Source: Limosilactobacillus gorillae (lineage in GTDB: Bacteria > Bacillota > Bacilli > Lactobacillales > Lactobacillaceae). From it: a stretch of 63,777 nucleotides of DNA. The position numbers and the translations under genes are program-made. Location: NCBI RefSeq assembly GCF_001293735.1, contig NZ_BCAH01000010.1, positions 1 to 63,777 on the forward strand, given 5' to 3'. Each line of letters opens with the position of its first letter. The stretch's first letter is position 1. The notes beneath the pieces are model-generated. The model searched no databases, was not told where the DNA came from, and saw only the letters and a list, made by a program, of their open reading frames with translations. Positions 1 through 8,992 of the stretch are shown piece after piece.

Positions 1-209
1 CAAAGGCCGCGGCCTTTGAGGAAAAGGTAATGGCTTACGGACGGATGCTCCAGGCCCAAACAGATACTATTAAAGCAAGTGGCGATGAGCTCTCTATGCT
101 TTTAACCGAGGCCAACGAACGGATGGCTGACATGGCAATGGCAGAAGCCACTAAGCTCCTTGGTGACTTCGTCAAGGAGGCCTTTTTAAAGGAACGGCTC
201 CAATTTTAG
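1..209 (+). CDS. C-terminal fragment of an unrecognised protein
   Basis: The open frame enters from the left edge (first full codon at base 3) and ends at a TAG at 207-209, leaving 68 residues. They are Ala/Glu/Met rich, without Pro or Cys, and look like one or two long amphipathic helices, ending in a charged stretch before LQF. This composition resembles coiled-coil or phasin-like helical proteins, but I cannot assign a family from the fragment. No clear hairpin terminator follows before the next gene, whose promoter and ribosome binding site lie at 237-280. Confidence 0.55.
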   Translation, partial: KAAAFEEKVMAYGRMLQAQTDTIKASGDELSMLLTEANERMADMAMAEATKLLGDFVKEAFLKERLQF

Positions 210-287
210 CGGCGGGTAGCGAACGGGCGTTCAATTCGGTATAATATAATTGAGTTTATAATTACTCGATTGAAAAGGAGAATATTA

Positions 288-1151
288 ATGAAACGCCGAC
301 ACAAAATGAAGAGGGGCTGGCGCTGGCTAGTGGCCTTTGCCGTCCTCTTTGCCTTGGCCTCCGGGATCCCGGGCAAGGCTGATACAACGACAAATACGAC
401 TCCGAACGCCCAGACCCTTGCGGCTAGGGTTAACTCCTGGATGCACAGGCGCTCCTCGTCGAGCCAGTCGAGTTCGATGATCACCCCCAGCCAGCAAAAG
501 GCGGAGTCTGTTTTAACCCCGGCTGTCAAAGAACAGCTGGGTAACTCGATTGTCTGGAACGGGGCAGGGGCCTTCATTATCAATGATAACAAGACCAACC
601 TTAATGCTAAGATCAACAGTGCCCCTTACGCCGTTGACCGTTTGGATAGTCAGGGACGGGCATGGCAGGGGGATGCCTGGTTAAATAAAACAACGCGCCA
701 ATACAGGAACCGTTCTGAAACTGGTAATGGTGCTACCAATTGGAAGCCAGCCGGCTTCTTGCAGGCAACTAACCTCAAGAATGGGCCATCCCATGCATAC
801 GATCGCGGGCACCTCTTAGGGTATGCCCTAGTGGGGGGAATATCTGGTTTTAATGCTTCGGAATCCAACCCAAAGAATATTGCCACCCAGACTGCTTGGG
901 CGAATGAGGCTCGCTCGGCGGATTCAACCGGGCAAAACTACTACGAGGGGCTGGTCCGTAAAGCCCTGGACCAGGGTAAGCAGGTTCGTTACCGGGTGAC
1001 AGACATTTACGATGGCAATAATCTGGTTCCATCCGGCGCCCACATTGAGGCTAAGTCTAAGGATGGTAGCCTTCAGTTCAACGTCTTTGTTCCTAACGTT
1101 CAAAATAACATCACCATTAACTACAGCACTGGGGCTGTTAGCTACCAGTAG
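288..1151 (+). CDS. Secreted DNA/RNA non-specific endonuclease (NucA/EndA-like)
   Basis: A 287-residue protein with a Lys/Arg-rich start and hydrophobic core (residues about 9-30) typical of a Sec signal peptide, then a low-complexity Ser/Thr linker and a beta-beta-alpha-metal nuclease domain. The diagnostic DRGH motif is at residues 172-175, His175 being the expected general base, and a downstream NPKN...TQTAWAN segment supplies the metal-binding Asn. In this family extracellular or surface nucleases degrade DNA and RNA, in competent Gram-positives as part of DNA entry, or for nutrient scavenging. The start at 288 is preferred over an upstream in-frame TTG (270) because AAAAGGAG at 273-280 is correctly spaced for it. 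The gene is monocistronic, with a strong terminator just after the stop. Confidence 0.88.
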   Translation: MKRRHKMKRGWRWLVAFAVLFALASGIPGKADTTTNTTPNAQTLAARVNSWMHRRSSSSQSSSMITPSQQKAESVLTPAVKEQLGNSIVWNGAGAFIINDNKTNLNAKINSAPYAVDRLDSQGRAWQGDAWLNKTTRQYRNRSETGNGATNWKPAGFLQATNLKNGPSHAYDRGHLLGYALVGGISGFNASESNPKNIATQTAWANEARSADSTGQNYYEGLVRKALDQGKQVRYRVTDIYDGNNLVPSGAHIEAKSKDGSLQFNVFVPNVQNNITINYSTGAVSYQ

Positions 1152-1152
1152 C

Positions 1153-1193
1153 AAAAACTCCCGATAGCCACTTGGCCTATCGGGAGTTTTTTT
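1153..1193 (+). terminator. Intrinsic terminator of the endonuclease gene
   Basis: A 15-bp stem (1153-1167 with 1177-1191) is built on ACTCCCGATAG / CTATCGGGAGT with a 9-nt loop. It is flanked by an A-run on the left and a T-run on the right, so it could stop transcription in both directions. Confidence 0.9.
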
Positions 1194-1454
1194 ATCCTCC
1201 AGGAAATTACTAAGGGCGTTGCTGGTTAAATATGAGAAAATCACAATCTAGGCAAGCGAGTGAACATGTCTTGTGGTAAGATAAAATTATCATGTGACTA
1301 AGATGAACCCAGATGTTCATTGGTCCGCCCTTGAAAGCGGCACCATTTTAATGGTGATTTATTACTTACTTAGCAACAAAGGCAGCCACGGGACCATGTG
1401 AAAAATGAGAAAATGATCCTGCGGTTTAATCAAACAATAAAGAAGGTTTATTTG
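1194..1454. other. Intergenic region upstream of the PLD/AAA gene
   Basis: About 260 bases without a convincing gene. A possible promoter sits near 1270-1293 (TTGTGG, then TAAAAT). A short self-complementary stretch CACCATTTTAATGGTG lies at about 1341-1356. No known regulatory RNA was recognised. Confidence 0.4.
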
Positions 1455-3803
1455 ATGACAAGCTCCAAGAAGACCACCCAACCGCGCGATCTTCATAAAA
1501 TTTACGTTCTCCACGACGGCCAGCCGGCTGAAATGGGGATCAAGGAGATTTTTGATCCGGGAAAATATACCCAGCTGATCGCCATGACCGGGGCAGTAAC
1601 CCCCAGCTTTATTAACACCTACCTGCCAGAATTCGTGAAGGTCGAAATTGGTCTGGGTGCTCTGCAAACGGCTAACGACTACACGGCTACAGAAACAATT
1701 ACTAAGGACGCTTTAGCAACAGCAATGTTGAACGCTGCCAATAAGGAACCTGCAAAACTCTTTCACGCCTTAACAAGTCAAATGCAGTTAAACGCGGTTG
1801 CCGGCCTGTTAAAGCTCGATATTTCGCCAACGCAGGCCGTTCATTCCCGCTTCTACCTGCTGAGTAATCCAACAACCAGCCAAACCCGGGTGGTGCTGGG
1901 CTCGGTTAACTTAACGGAGGATTCCTTTGATCCGGCTCACAACCGCTATGAAGAGGTAATTATTTTTGATAATAACGCCCTTTATGACAGCCTTAATAAT
2001 CACTTCAAAGTCGACATGCTGCCGGTGATGCAACCATATTTCACCAACGAGTTACTCAACGCGGCTGAAAAGCAACTTAAGGCTCTCAAAAAGGATAAGG
2101 AGGCCGATGCCAGCCAGGTGGTGATCCTTTCAAACGAGGAAACCGATCGGATCGCCCAGATTGAATTGACCAACCTCCTAGTTAATGATATTCAACACCA
2201 AATTGACCGCGACCTGGTTGACCCAGAATTACCACTGGGGCTCCGAAACGTAACGGTTAACTATGCCGTCGAAAAAGATGAGGCCCAGCGGACACTTGAA
2301 CAGCGTGAGATGATCCTCAAATTAGAAAAGGAGGCCGTCTCCCCACGAGCAGCCCACCCGAAGTTGCGGGAACGGGCCCAGATCAATAAACGGGTTGTGG
2401 AGGCCTTTGAACAGGCGGTCACCCCTGAGGACCTGGCGGTTGAAAAGAAATACACTACCTTCTTGTATGACCGGCCACTGGAACGAAACATCGCTCGCAA
2501 TACGACTGGACTGTACACACCTAACGACACCGGCTCCTACCCGCTACCATTTGGTAAGCTTGCTACTGTTTCAGAGATCCGGGAGGGACTTCACCAGATT
2601 GACGCAGTTATTCAAGGCTATGCCAAGTTCGTGGTTGATTACACTCCTGAATATGGGCGCCGCTTCTTTGAGGCGATTCTGTACGGCTTTACTGCTCCAT
2701 TCTTATGGGAAATTCGAACCAAGGCCAGCCTTAATCCCGAGGATGGTAACGACGTGCCGAACTTCTTGATCCTGGGAGCCACGGCCGGATCCGGAAAGTC
2801 AACCTTATTGCGGATTATTAATCAGTTAACCTGGAACACATCCAATTCGATGATTGACTTTGGAACGATTTATGATACGGAGGCGCCCCAACGTAAGGCC
2901 AAAACGGTCCAGGCCTTGGAAGCCTACATGAAGCAAGGCTCCAGTTACCCGGTTTTAATCGACGAAATTGAACCTTACTTCTTCCAACAGCCACAGTATA
3001 GTCGCCACCTGGTGGTGGACACAATGAATCAACTGGTTAATAGTCCAAAGCCAATTGCACCGTTGATTGGAACCACCAACTACAACGGGGGCTTTTCGAT
3101 GGCGCGGGAAACAGCACGGCGGACCTATTACCTGCAGCTGGACAAGGTTATCGATGCTCAGCAAAAATCGGCAGCCACAAAGTACATCTACAACGTCCGT
3201 AAGATCTTGAATAACACCCTGTTTAAGGACTTTGTGGTCCGGATGGCGAACCTCTTAGAAGACGACCAGACGCCGTGGCGGACCTACAACAAGGAGAGCG
3301 GGTTACTTGACTTTTTGGCCATGCCACGCCAAATTTTCAGGGAATACTATCAAATGGTAAACCAGCCACTGCCAGATTACTTTAACGACGGAATCTTTGA
3401 CGACTTCCGCGAAAGTTCGCGGAACCGATGGGCTAAGCTTTACTTAACCCAGGAAAGTGACTTTGTCTACCGTAAGGAAAACAACAGCTTACTGTTTGAC
3501 ATCTCCAAACTCAATTCCTTCAATGGGTTTACCCAGGATGCGGTTGAAGAATACCGTAGCTCCCTTCCAATTGAGATCTGCGTGGACGGAATCAACGGGA
3601 AAACTGGTAAATTTGTTGAACTTAAGGCCGATGCCTTCTACAATTGGTTAGGAATTCACAATCCGCACATGGCGGTTCCGGCGGGGGTAACCGTTCACGA
3701 AAACTTTGAGGTTAACGAAAGTCAACAGGTTCCAAGTGCCATTGAACAGGGACAGGTTAATAAGCCGAAGAAGCGCGGTTTTTGGGCGCGCCTGTTTGGT
3801 TAA
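1455..3803 (+). CDS. PLD-like nuclease domain fused to AAA-type ATPase
   Basis: A 782-residue protein. The N-terminal part carries a degenerate HKD-type phospholipase D/nuclease signature: HSRFYLL near residue 130 and GSVNLTEDSF near 149, followed by a conserved-looking YEEVIIFDN strand. Arg replaces the usual Lys and the Asp is not evident. A charged helical middle region (about 215-330) follows. The C-terminal half is a P-loop ATPase with Walker A GATAGSGKST (about 441-450), Walker B VLIDEIEP (about 500-507) and an ARR arginine-finger candidate near 553. The protein ends in a basic tail. ATG 1455 is chosen because AGAAGG lies 8 bases upstream; an in-frame GTG at 1398 lacks a site. Nuclease-plus-ATPase fusions of this shape are common in DNA-processing and phage-defence proteins, but this role is inference. 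The gene stands alone between two terminators. Confidence 0.7.
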   Translation: MTSSKKTTQPRDLHKIYVLHDGQPAEMGIKEIFDPGKYTQLIAMTGAVTPSFINTYLPEFVKVEIGLGALQTANDYTATETITKDALATAMLNAANKEPAKLFHALTSQMQLNAVAGLLKLDISPTQAVHSRFYLLSNPTTSQTRVVLGSVNLTEDSFDPAHNRYEEVIIFDNNALYDSLNNHFKVDMLPVMQPYFTNELLNAAEKQLKALKKDKEADASQVVILSNEETDRIAQIELTNLLVNDIQHQIDRDLVDPELPLGLRNVTVNYAVEKDEAQRTLEQREMILKLEKEAVSPRAAHPKLRERAQINKRVVEAFEQAVTPEDLAVEKKYTTFLYDRPLERNIARNTTGLYTPNDTGSYPLPFGKLATVSEIREGLHQIDAVIQGYAKFVVDYTPEYGRRFFEAILYGFTAPFLWEIRTKASLNPEDGNDVPNFLILGATAGSGKSTLLRIINQLTWNTSNSMIDFGTIYDTEAPQRKAKTVQALEAYMKQGSSYPVLIDEIEPYFFQQPQYSRHLVVDTMNQLVNSPKPIAPLIGTTNYNGGFSMARETARRTYYLQLDKVIDAQQKSAATKYIYNVRKILNNTLFKDFVVRMANLLEDDQTPWRTYNKESGLLDFLAMPRQIFREYYQMVNQPLPDYFNDGIFDDFRESSRNRWAKLYLTQESDFVYRKENNSLLFDISKLNSFNGFTQDAVEEYRSSLPIEICVDGINGKTGKFVELKADAFYNWLGIHNPHMAVPAGVTVHENFEVNESQQVPSAIEQGQVNKPKKRGFWARLFG

Positions 3804-3842
3804 AGACTTCCCAACAGCCTCACAAAAGCAGAATAATGCAGG

Positions 3843-3880
3843 ATAAAGGCCCCTAGCACTTTGCTAGGGGCCTTTATCAA
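3843..3880. terminator. Bidirectional terminator after the PLD/AAA gene
   Basis: A perfect 15-bp stem (3843-3857 with 3863-3877) contains AGGCCCCTAGC-type pairing with a 5-nt loop. It is flanked by ATAAA and TTTAT, about 40 bases after the stop at 3803. Confidence 0.85.
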
Positions 3881-3965
3881 ACCGCGGCCTTGTGCACACA
3901 TAATCTAACTAGCGCTCTGTTAGAAAAAAGGGTATGATGGTCAAGGAAGAGAAGGGGCGGTAACC

Positions 3966-4823
3966 ATGCTCAAGAAGGTTTTACGCCGTGTAGTAATCAT
4001 TTGCGCGGTTATTATTGTTGCATTGGTAGGCATTCAGCTTTACCTGCTCCGGGGAACGCCGAGTAAAGCAATTACGGCGACCAACCCATCGATTAGGTAT
4101 TCCAACACACCAACCCTCCTAATCCCTGGATGGGGTGGGAATACGTGGACGTATACTAAATTAATTAACTACTACCAGGACCACAACGTTGCTACTAACG
4201 CAATGGTGGTTCGGGTGGCACCAACCGGAAACGTCCAGGTTTCCGGTAATATCAAAGGTAAGCAAAATCCGTTAATTCAAGTCCTCTACGACTGGAATTA
4301 TTCCACGACCTACCAGCCCCAGGTACGGGAATTAACCCAGGTTCTACGGGTACTAGCAACTAAATACCATGTTGATCGGTTAAACGTAATCGCCCATTCA
4401 TACGGAGGGACGGAGCTTTTGCACGCCTACATTGGTTCTAAAACCCTCCAAAAAGAAATTGCCTTGCAAAAGGTGGTCTTTTTGGGTGTCCCAGTTGATG
4501 AATCGTTTGGAACCAACACTAAGTACACGGCCTGGCTGTTTAAAAAGTCCCACGACCGAATGTTTAAGACCATGTTAAAAGAAGTTAAGGAAGCTAGTTT
4601 GCCGAAGGGGCTTGTCTTTTACAACTGGATGGGGAGCGATGAGGGAAAGTCAACGACGGACGGGGAGGTTCCTCAAATACAGTCGCTAATGTTGAAGACC
4701 CTGATTAAACACAAACACGTTAAGTACCATCAACACATTTTTGTCAACACTTCACACACCGAGCTTCACCAGCACGTGAAGATCATCAGGCGAATTGAAC
4801 ATGTCATTTGGGGAAAGGACTAG
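3966..4823 (+). CDS. Cell-surface alpha/beta hydrolase, DUF915 type
   Basis: A 285-residue protein with an N-terminal membrane anchor or signal segment (residues about 8-29), then an alpha/beta-hydrolase domain. Visible motifs are the LLIPGWGGN oxyanion strand, the nucleophile elbow IAHSYGG, and a late His in NTSHTELHQH that could complete the triad. The family (alpha/beta hydrolase of unknown function, DUF915) is common in lactobacilli as anchored serine hydrolases; the substrate is unknown. A GAAGGGGCGG ribosome site precedes the ATG. It opens a tight same-strand run reaching to 7790, with a 58-residue protein starting 6 bases after its stop. Confidence 0.8.
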   Translation: MLKKVLRRVVIICAVIIVALVGIQLYLLRGTPSKAITATNPSIRYSNTPTLLIPGWGGNTWTYTKLINYYQDHNVATNAMVVRVAPTGNVQVSGNIKGKQNPLIQVLYDWNYSTTYQPQVRELTQVLRVLATKYHVDRLNVIAHSYGGTELLHAYIGSKTLQKEIALQKVVFLGVPVDESFGTNTKYTAWLFKKSHDRMFKTMLKEVKEASLPKGLVFYNWMGSDEGKSTTDGEVPQIQSLMLKTLIKHKHVKYHQHIFVNTSHTELHQHVKIIRRIEHVIWGKD

Positions 4824-4829
4824 TTAATC

Positions 4830-5006
4830 GTGAAAAAAGAGCTTCATCAAGTTACTGGATTGTTGTGGAAGGGCGAAAATGAAATGGCGTTGTACCGTCA
4901 GTTAAAAGACCTTGCTGATCGAAGGGGCCAATCCATAAGCAAAACCGCCAAGGAACTGGTCAAAGAGGGACTGATTAGAGAAGCCGGTCCCGACCATCAA
5001 AATTAA
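4830..5006 (+). CDS. Small basic protein, 58 residues, unknown
   Basis: A GTG-started frame of 58 codons lies 6 bases after the DUF915 hydrolase stop and 19 bases before the next ATG, so it fits the operon. GGAAAGGAC at 4811-4819 is the likely ribosome site. The product is Lys/Glu rich and mostly helical, with a central MALYRQLKDLADRRGQSISK segment. The alternation of short helices and the SISKTAKEL stretch recall ribbon-helix-helix or small DNA-binding proteins, but that is only a visual impression. No homologue is recognised. Confidence 0.55.
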   Translation: MKKELHQVTGLLWKGENEMALYRQLKDLADRRGQSISKTAKELVKEGLIREAGPDHQN

Positions 5007-5025
5007 TAAAGGAAGAGAGAACAAT

Positions 5026-6231
5026 ATGCTATATGCATCTAACGTGCTCCTAGATGGCATTCAACTGTCTGAAACAGAGGAACCCAGTCCCATAAGCTTA
5101 AGCGACTGGTCAATTCGGCCGATTACGATCAACGATATCCCCATGATCCTCGCTGTTAACCATCTCACCTTGATGCCAGCTATCATCCCGGGGACCGAAT
5201 TCTTGCGGGTGAGCGTCGAAAAGGTCCTGGCCCAAGTAGTCAAGCAAATGTGTTATCAGCTGGCAATTAATCCTGACAAGACTAAGCGCTACGCAGAAAC
5301 GATTACCACTGGAAAGGTGACCTTCCGTAACAGCAGTACTGATTTTTTGCTCGAACGGGCTTTTCGTTACTACATCAGCTCATTTGAGCAACTAACTCCT
5401 GAAGAACTTGAAGGTTACGAGAAAAACGATCTCTTGGTGGGCTTGGCAATTGAATCCGTTACTCTAGCCGATCAAGAACGGTTTGGCCGTCAAGAAACCC
5501 CAATGATTAATTTTACCGACCGGGTGGTTAATCAGGTTCGGATTCCAATTACCACTAAAAATAAAGAGAACCGCTTGATTAAACGCTGGCAAGCCCTTGA
5601 TAACGATGTGCAACTAGCAAACCCTTTGGATGCCTCTTTGAGGGCCGATCAGGAAGTTTACGATCAGTTAGTGGGGATTAATACCGAGCTAATCAGTGAC
5701 TTAATGGTTTGGCTTGATTCTTTCACGACCACTGATAAAAGTGAGACCCAGCGGATCAAGGACTCACTGGATCAATTTTTAAATGATTACCTAACGCAAC
5801 ACTGTCCGATGAGCATCATTGACGACTTGACCTCGCCAACTGATTTTCTCCTGCAGTGGGAGGCCCTTTCACCAGAAGATACCGATCCAAAACCGATTTT
5901 GGTGGCGCTTCGCTACTTGATCATGTACATGCAGTCAGCCAAAATGATCTCCGTCAAGGACAGCCGTATTTTAATACGGGCGATTCAAGTTGTGATTGCT
6001 GACTACTGGGGAGAAGAACTAAACGTTGACTTAAATCTAGGCTATAAGCACCTACAGGGGCAGCCTGATAAGACGACCCAGGAATTTATTGATTTGATGA
6101 AAAAATTTCCGGATGCTTTTTATGACTTCTTAAGAAATCTCTCGCCCCGTGAACGCCTAACGATGATCGACCAATTACTACAACTCAATAAAGAGGATGC
6201 TAAATCAAGCTGGGAGGAAGACAATCTTTGA
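5026..6231 (+). CDS. Unrecognised cytoplasmic protein, 401 residues
   Basis: It has no signal peptide or membrane segment. An N-terminal stretch (about residues 27-85), beginning SIRPITINDIPMILAVNH, alternates beta strands and helices and resembles the small DUF6933-like fold in which a strand pair precedes a helix; this is a tentative resemblance only. The remainder is acidic and helical, and the C-terminal 100 residues are all helix. GGAAGAGAG precedes ATG 5026. It overlaps the next gene by 4 bases (ATG-less TTG start inside its end), so the two are likely translationally coupled. Its position between surface hydrolases does not settle its function. Confidence 0.6.
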   Translation: MLYASNVLLDGIQLSETEEPSPISLSDWSIRPITINDIPMILAVNHLTLMPAIIPGTEFLRVSVEKVLAQVVKQMCYQLAINPDKTKRYAETITTGKVTFRNSSTDFLLERAFRYYISSFEQLTPEELEGYEKNDLLVGLAIESVTLADQERFGRQETPMINFTDRVVNQVRIPITTKNKENRLIKRWQALDNDVQLANPLDASLRADQEVYDQLVGINTELISDLMVWLDSFTTTDKSETQRIKDSLDQFLNDYLTQHCPMSIIDDLTSPTDFLLQWEALSPEDTDPKPILVALRYLIMYMQSAKMISVKDSRILIRAIQVVIADYWGEELNVDLNLGYKHLQGQPDKTTQEFIDLMKKFPDAFYDFLRNLSPRERLTMIDQLLQLNKEDAKSSWEEDNL

Positions 6232-7280
6232 AAAGCAGATGGCTTATCGGAACGGCTCTTGGCCTACTTGCGGGAATTGGACTTACCGGGATTCGTCCCC
6301 GGGTTATACACGCTCCGGAAGTAATATCGACCACTAAGCGGCTCCAATTAACCTTAAAGGACGTTTTAAAGTCTAATCACATCAACGGAATTATTTTGAT
6401 TGGGAGCGGTGACCGCCCAACGGTAATTGAAAACGAACTAGTTGGTAAAAATAGTCGGCGTTTAGTATCGTTAGAGCGCTACTTCCCGACGGCCTCCTTG
6501 CAAAAGCTTCTGACGGGCTTGGCGGTTTACACTTTAGTTAAGGAAGGGAAGTTGTCGACCAACACGACCCTAGCCCGCTTTTACCCCCAGATTCCCCATG
6601 CTAAGGAAATCACAATTGGGAACCTGATGAGTCACACCTCAGGACTTTCTGATACCCAGACAATTGCCCCGCGGGTTTTGATGTCCCAACAAGAACAGGT
6701 TGCCTATTCACTGAAACATTTTGCCTCCAGCGGGAAAACTAGTTGGAATTACTCCAATATCGATTATGTTTTACTAGCATCGATCGTTTCAAAAGCTAGT
6801 GGGCAAAGTTACGATCACTTTGTAAGGGAGCAAATTCTTAAGCCCTGGGGGATTACCGAGATCAAACCCTTCACCGCGCTTACGGCTAACCAAATCAGTA
6901 AGAGCCTTTTACCGACGGCCTCCTGGACGGGGCTACGCCGAGCAATGTCAGCCACCTTTGGGGCCGGAAACTACCTCGCCACACCAAGGGGGTATTGGCA
7001 GCTGGTTAGCCACCTGATGGATGACCCAGCAGCAAGTAACTGGCTCCATCGGCATGCGGACGAAAAAACCGTCACCTATTTCGGGGGAGTCTATTTTAGT
7101 GGTAATACCTTTCACGCTAATGGGGGCTACGCTGGTTACTCCGCAATTGCATCGGGGGACCTTTCAACGAAGCGACGGATGATCTTTTTCACTAATAACG
7201 TGAACCTGGGAACCGCTAAGAATATCCGAACCCAGCTCAATCGCTATTACTACAGTAAGCAAGCGCAAGAACTTGACTAA
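6228..7280 (+). CDS. Secreted serine hydrolase, beta-lactamase/DD-peptidase fold
   Basis: A 350-residue protein with an N-terminal signal or anchor (residues about 5-20) and the three active-site signatures of the PF00144 family: SLQK (Ser90, Lys93), YSN (Tyr175-Asn177) and HANGG (His296-Gly299), which replaces the KTG triad as in class C-like esterases and DD-peptidases. It probably acts outside the membrane on peptidoglycan stem peptides or an ester; which one cannot be told. The start is TTG at 6228, supported by GGAGG at 6213-6217 and by the 4-base overlap with the previous gene. The gene belongs to the 3966-7790 run. Confidence 0.82.
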   Translation: MKSRWLIGTALGLLAGIGLTGIRPRVIHAPEVISTTKRLQLTLKDVLKSNHINGIILIGSGDRPTVIENELVGKNSRRLVSLERYFPTASLQKLLTGLAVYTLVKEGKLSTNTTLARFYPQIPHAKEITIGNLMSHTSGLSDTQTIAPRVLMSQQEQVAYSLKHFASSGKTSWNYSNIDYVLLASIVSKASGQSYDHFVREQILKPWGITEIKPFTALTANQISKSLLPTASWTGLRRAMSATFGAGNYLATPRGYWQLVSHLMDDPAASNWLHRHADEKTVTYFGGVYFSGNTFHANGGYAGYSAIASGDLSTKRRMIFFTNNVNLGTAKNIRTQLNRYYYSKQAQELD

Positions 7281-7292
7281 GGGGATGTTTAA

Positions 7293-7790
7293 ATGCTCAA
7301 CCATGACTTTCGTTACCCAGACACTGCCGCCTTTGATTTCGTTGTTAAACGGCTGGCGGAGCGGGGGGTTGATCTACACCGCTTAAGCGAGATCGCTTAT
7401 GATTTACAACACAAATTTGAGCCCGCCATTTCAAAAGATGAATGCTACCAAGAGCTGATTAACGTCTTACACAAGCGTGAATTACTCAATAACGCCATGG
7501 TGGCTCTGGAATTAGACCGGCTTGCCGAGGAGGGGCAAATTAAAGAACCCCTCTTATCAATCATTAAAAATGACGCCGGTGTCTTTGGGGTTGACGAAGC
7601 CCTCGCCCTTCAAACTGCCAATATATATGGCACAATCGGGGTGACTAACTTTGGCTACCTAGATCGCTTAAAATATGGCATCATTAAACAATACGATAGC
7701 GATAATGAACACGTTAATACCTTTATCGATGACCTCTTAGGTGCCATCGTTGCTGCCCTCTGCGGTAAGCTCGCCCATAAGTACGCCTAA
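7293..7790 (+). CDS. pgpA: Phosphatidylglycerophosphatase A family protein
   Basis: A 165-residue protein matching the soluble Firmicute branch of PgpA (B. subtilis YutG type). Hallmarks are the N-terminal EIAYDLQHKFEPAIS-like region, HKRELLNNAMVALELD, the ...KNDAGVFGVDEALAL... stretch and a C-terminal TFIDDLLGAIVAA segment that carries the acidic metal-binding residues. PgpA proteins remove phosphate from phosphatidylglycerophosphate to give phosphatidylglycerol, although the Firmicute YutG branch has been tested little. It is the last gene of the run, 12 bases after the serine hydrolase stop, and ends at a strong bidirectional terminator. Confidence 0.8.
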   Translation: MLNHDFRYPDTAAFDFVVKRLAERGVDLHRLSEIAYDLQHKFEPAISKDECYQELINVLHKRELLNNAMVALELDRLAEEGQIKEPLLSIIKNDAGVFGVDEALALQTANIYGTIGVTNFGYLDRLKYGIIKQYDSDNEHVNTFIDDLLGAIVAALCGKLAHKYA

Positions 7791-7832
7791 GGGTTAGGGG
7801 ATTACATTCTATTCAAACGTCACCATTACAGT

Positions 7833-7872
7833 ATTAAATAAGCCCCCGCTTTGTAGCGGGGGCTTATTTAAT
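7833..7872. terminator. Bidirectional terminator between convergent genes
   Basis: An 18-bp perfect stem (7833-7850 with 7855-7872) with core AAGCCCCCGCT / AGCGGGGGCTT and a 4-nt loop separates the plus-strand run ending at 7790 from the minus-strand gene ending at 7878. Confidence 0.93.
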
Positions 7873-7877
7873 AACCA

Positions 7878-8981
7878 TTATTTGATTTGCCGGTTGGCAA
7901 CGTCGGTTTTTAGGAGCTGGTAAAAGGCAGCAAACAGAGGAACAGTAAACATCATCCCGAAGATCCCGGAGACCCCACCCCCAACCATGACGGCAACGAA
8001 GACCCAGACACTGGGGAGACCAATGGACTTACCGACGATTAGCGGGTAGGTAATCCGGTTGTCAAATTCCTGGAGGCAGATGATCATTACCAGGAAGATC
8101 AGGGCTTTAATTGGGGAAACCGCAAAGATCACAATTACCCCAATGCTGGCTCCCATTATAGCCCCAATAATTGGAATTAGGGCGGCAACGGCCGTCACGG
8201 CCCCGATCATTGGGGCATAGGGGAGTTGGAAAATCAGCATCAAAATGGTGCATGAACACCCTAGCACAACGGCATCCTTAACCTGACCAACGATGTAGCT
8301 GGAAAAGGACTGGTCAAAGACCGTTAGGACTCGTTGAATTCTCTCAGCCTGCTTAGGCAAGTAAGTGGTTACCAGGAGCTTAAACTGGTGGGCTAACCGG
8401 TCCTTAAAGAGCAGGACGTAAATTGAAAAGAAGATTGCCACCGCAGTAGTTGTTAGGGCTGAGACAACCTTACCAGTCGTTGACATTACTGTGGTTAGAG
8501 TTCCGCTAGCCCCGTTTAAAACGTAACTTTGAACCTTAGACCAGTTAACCTTGCTCAAGTCAACTTGTTGCCACAGGCTCTTAAAGTAGCTCTCATTTTC
8601 AAGCCAGTGAATAAACTGGGGAATTGCCTTACTTTGCCCGGAGAAAAGGAGTTTCAGGCAGGCAATTAGCTGAGGAGCAACAATACTTGAGACAAGACCA
8701 ATGACCACTAAGATTGAAAGGTAAGCTAGACAAATAGCGACCACCCGGGTAAATTTGAGTGCCCGGGGTCCCTTAAATGTCCGCCGGTATAGGGATTCAT
8801 AGCGTACCATTAAGAGGTTTACGATGTAAGCAATCACACACCCAATCAGAAGGGGTAAGGAGGCTGAAAAGATGGTCCCTAAGAAGCGGGCCACGTTTGG
8901 CCAGTAAGTAATCACGAGGTAACAAACAAAGAACGCACCTATGAGTGAAAGATATGGAAGGTTTGTGAGCCATTTTTTCAT
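7878..8981 (-). CDS. AI-2E family membrane permease
   Basis: A 367-residue protein with about eight membrane segments and the family pattern: an N-terminal hairpin, a central extracytoplasmic region (about residues 120-180) and a conserved C-terminal core with PIIGAIMGASIG and a Gly-rich AVMVGGGVSGIFGM region. Family members export autoinducer-2 or other small solutes or act as sodium/proton antiporters; the substrate cannot be assigned. The start at 8981 is used because AAGGAGA (8988-8994) precedes it; an upstream extension of 19 residues would overlap the thiolase. That ribosome site overlaps the thiolase stop codon, suggesting coupled translation. Confidence 0.85.
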   Translation of the reverse strand: MKKWLTNLPYLSLIGAFFVCYLVITYWPNVARFLGTIFSASLPLLIGCVIAYIVNLLMVRYESLYRRTFKGPRALKFTRVVAICLAYLSILVVIGLVSSIVAPQLIACLKLLFSGQSKAIPQFIHWLENESYFKSLWQQVDLSKVNWSKVQSYVLNGASGTLTTVMSTTGKVVSALTTTAVAIFFSIYVLLFKDRLAHQFKLLVTTYLPKQAERIQRVLTVFDQSFSSYIVGQVKDAVVLGCSCTILMLIFQLPYAPMIGAVTAVAALIPIIGAIMGASIGVIVIFAVSPIKALIFLVMIICLQEFDNRITYPLIVGKSIGLPSVWVFVAVMVGGGVSGIFGMMFTVPLFAAFYQLLKTDVANRQIK

Positions 8982-8992
8982 GATAATTCTCC

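Noticed and set aside
2261-2769. Overlapping ORFs inside the PLD/AAA gene and similar antisense frames elsewhere
   Set aside because: Shadow frames of clear genes, without ribosome sites or recognisable domains.
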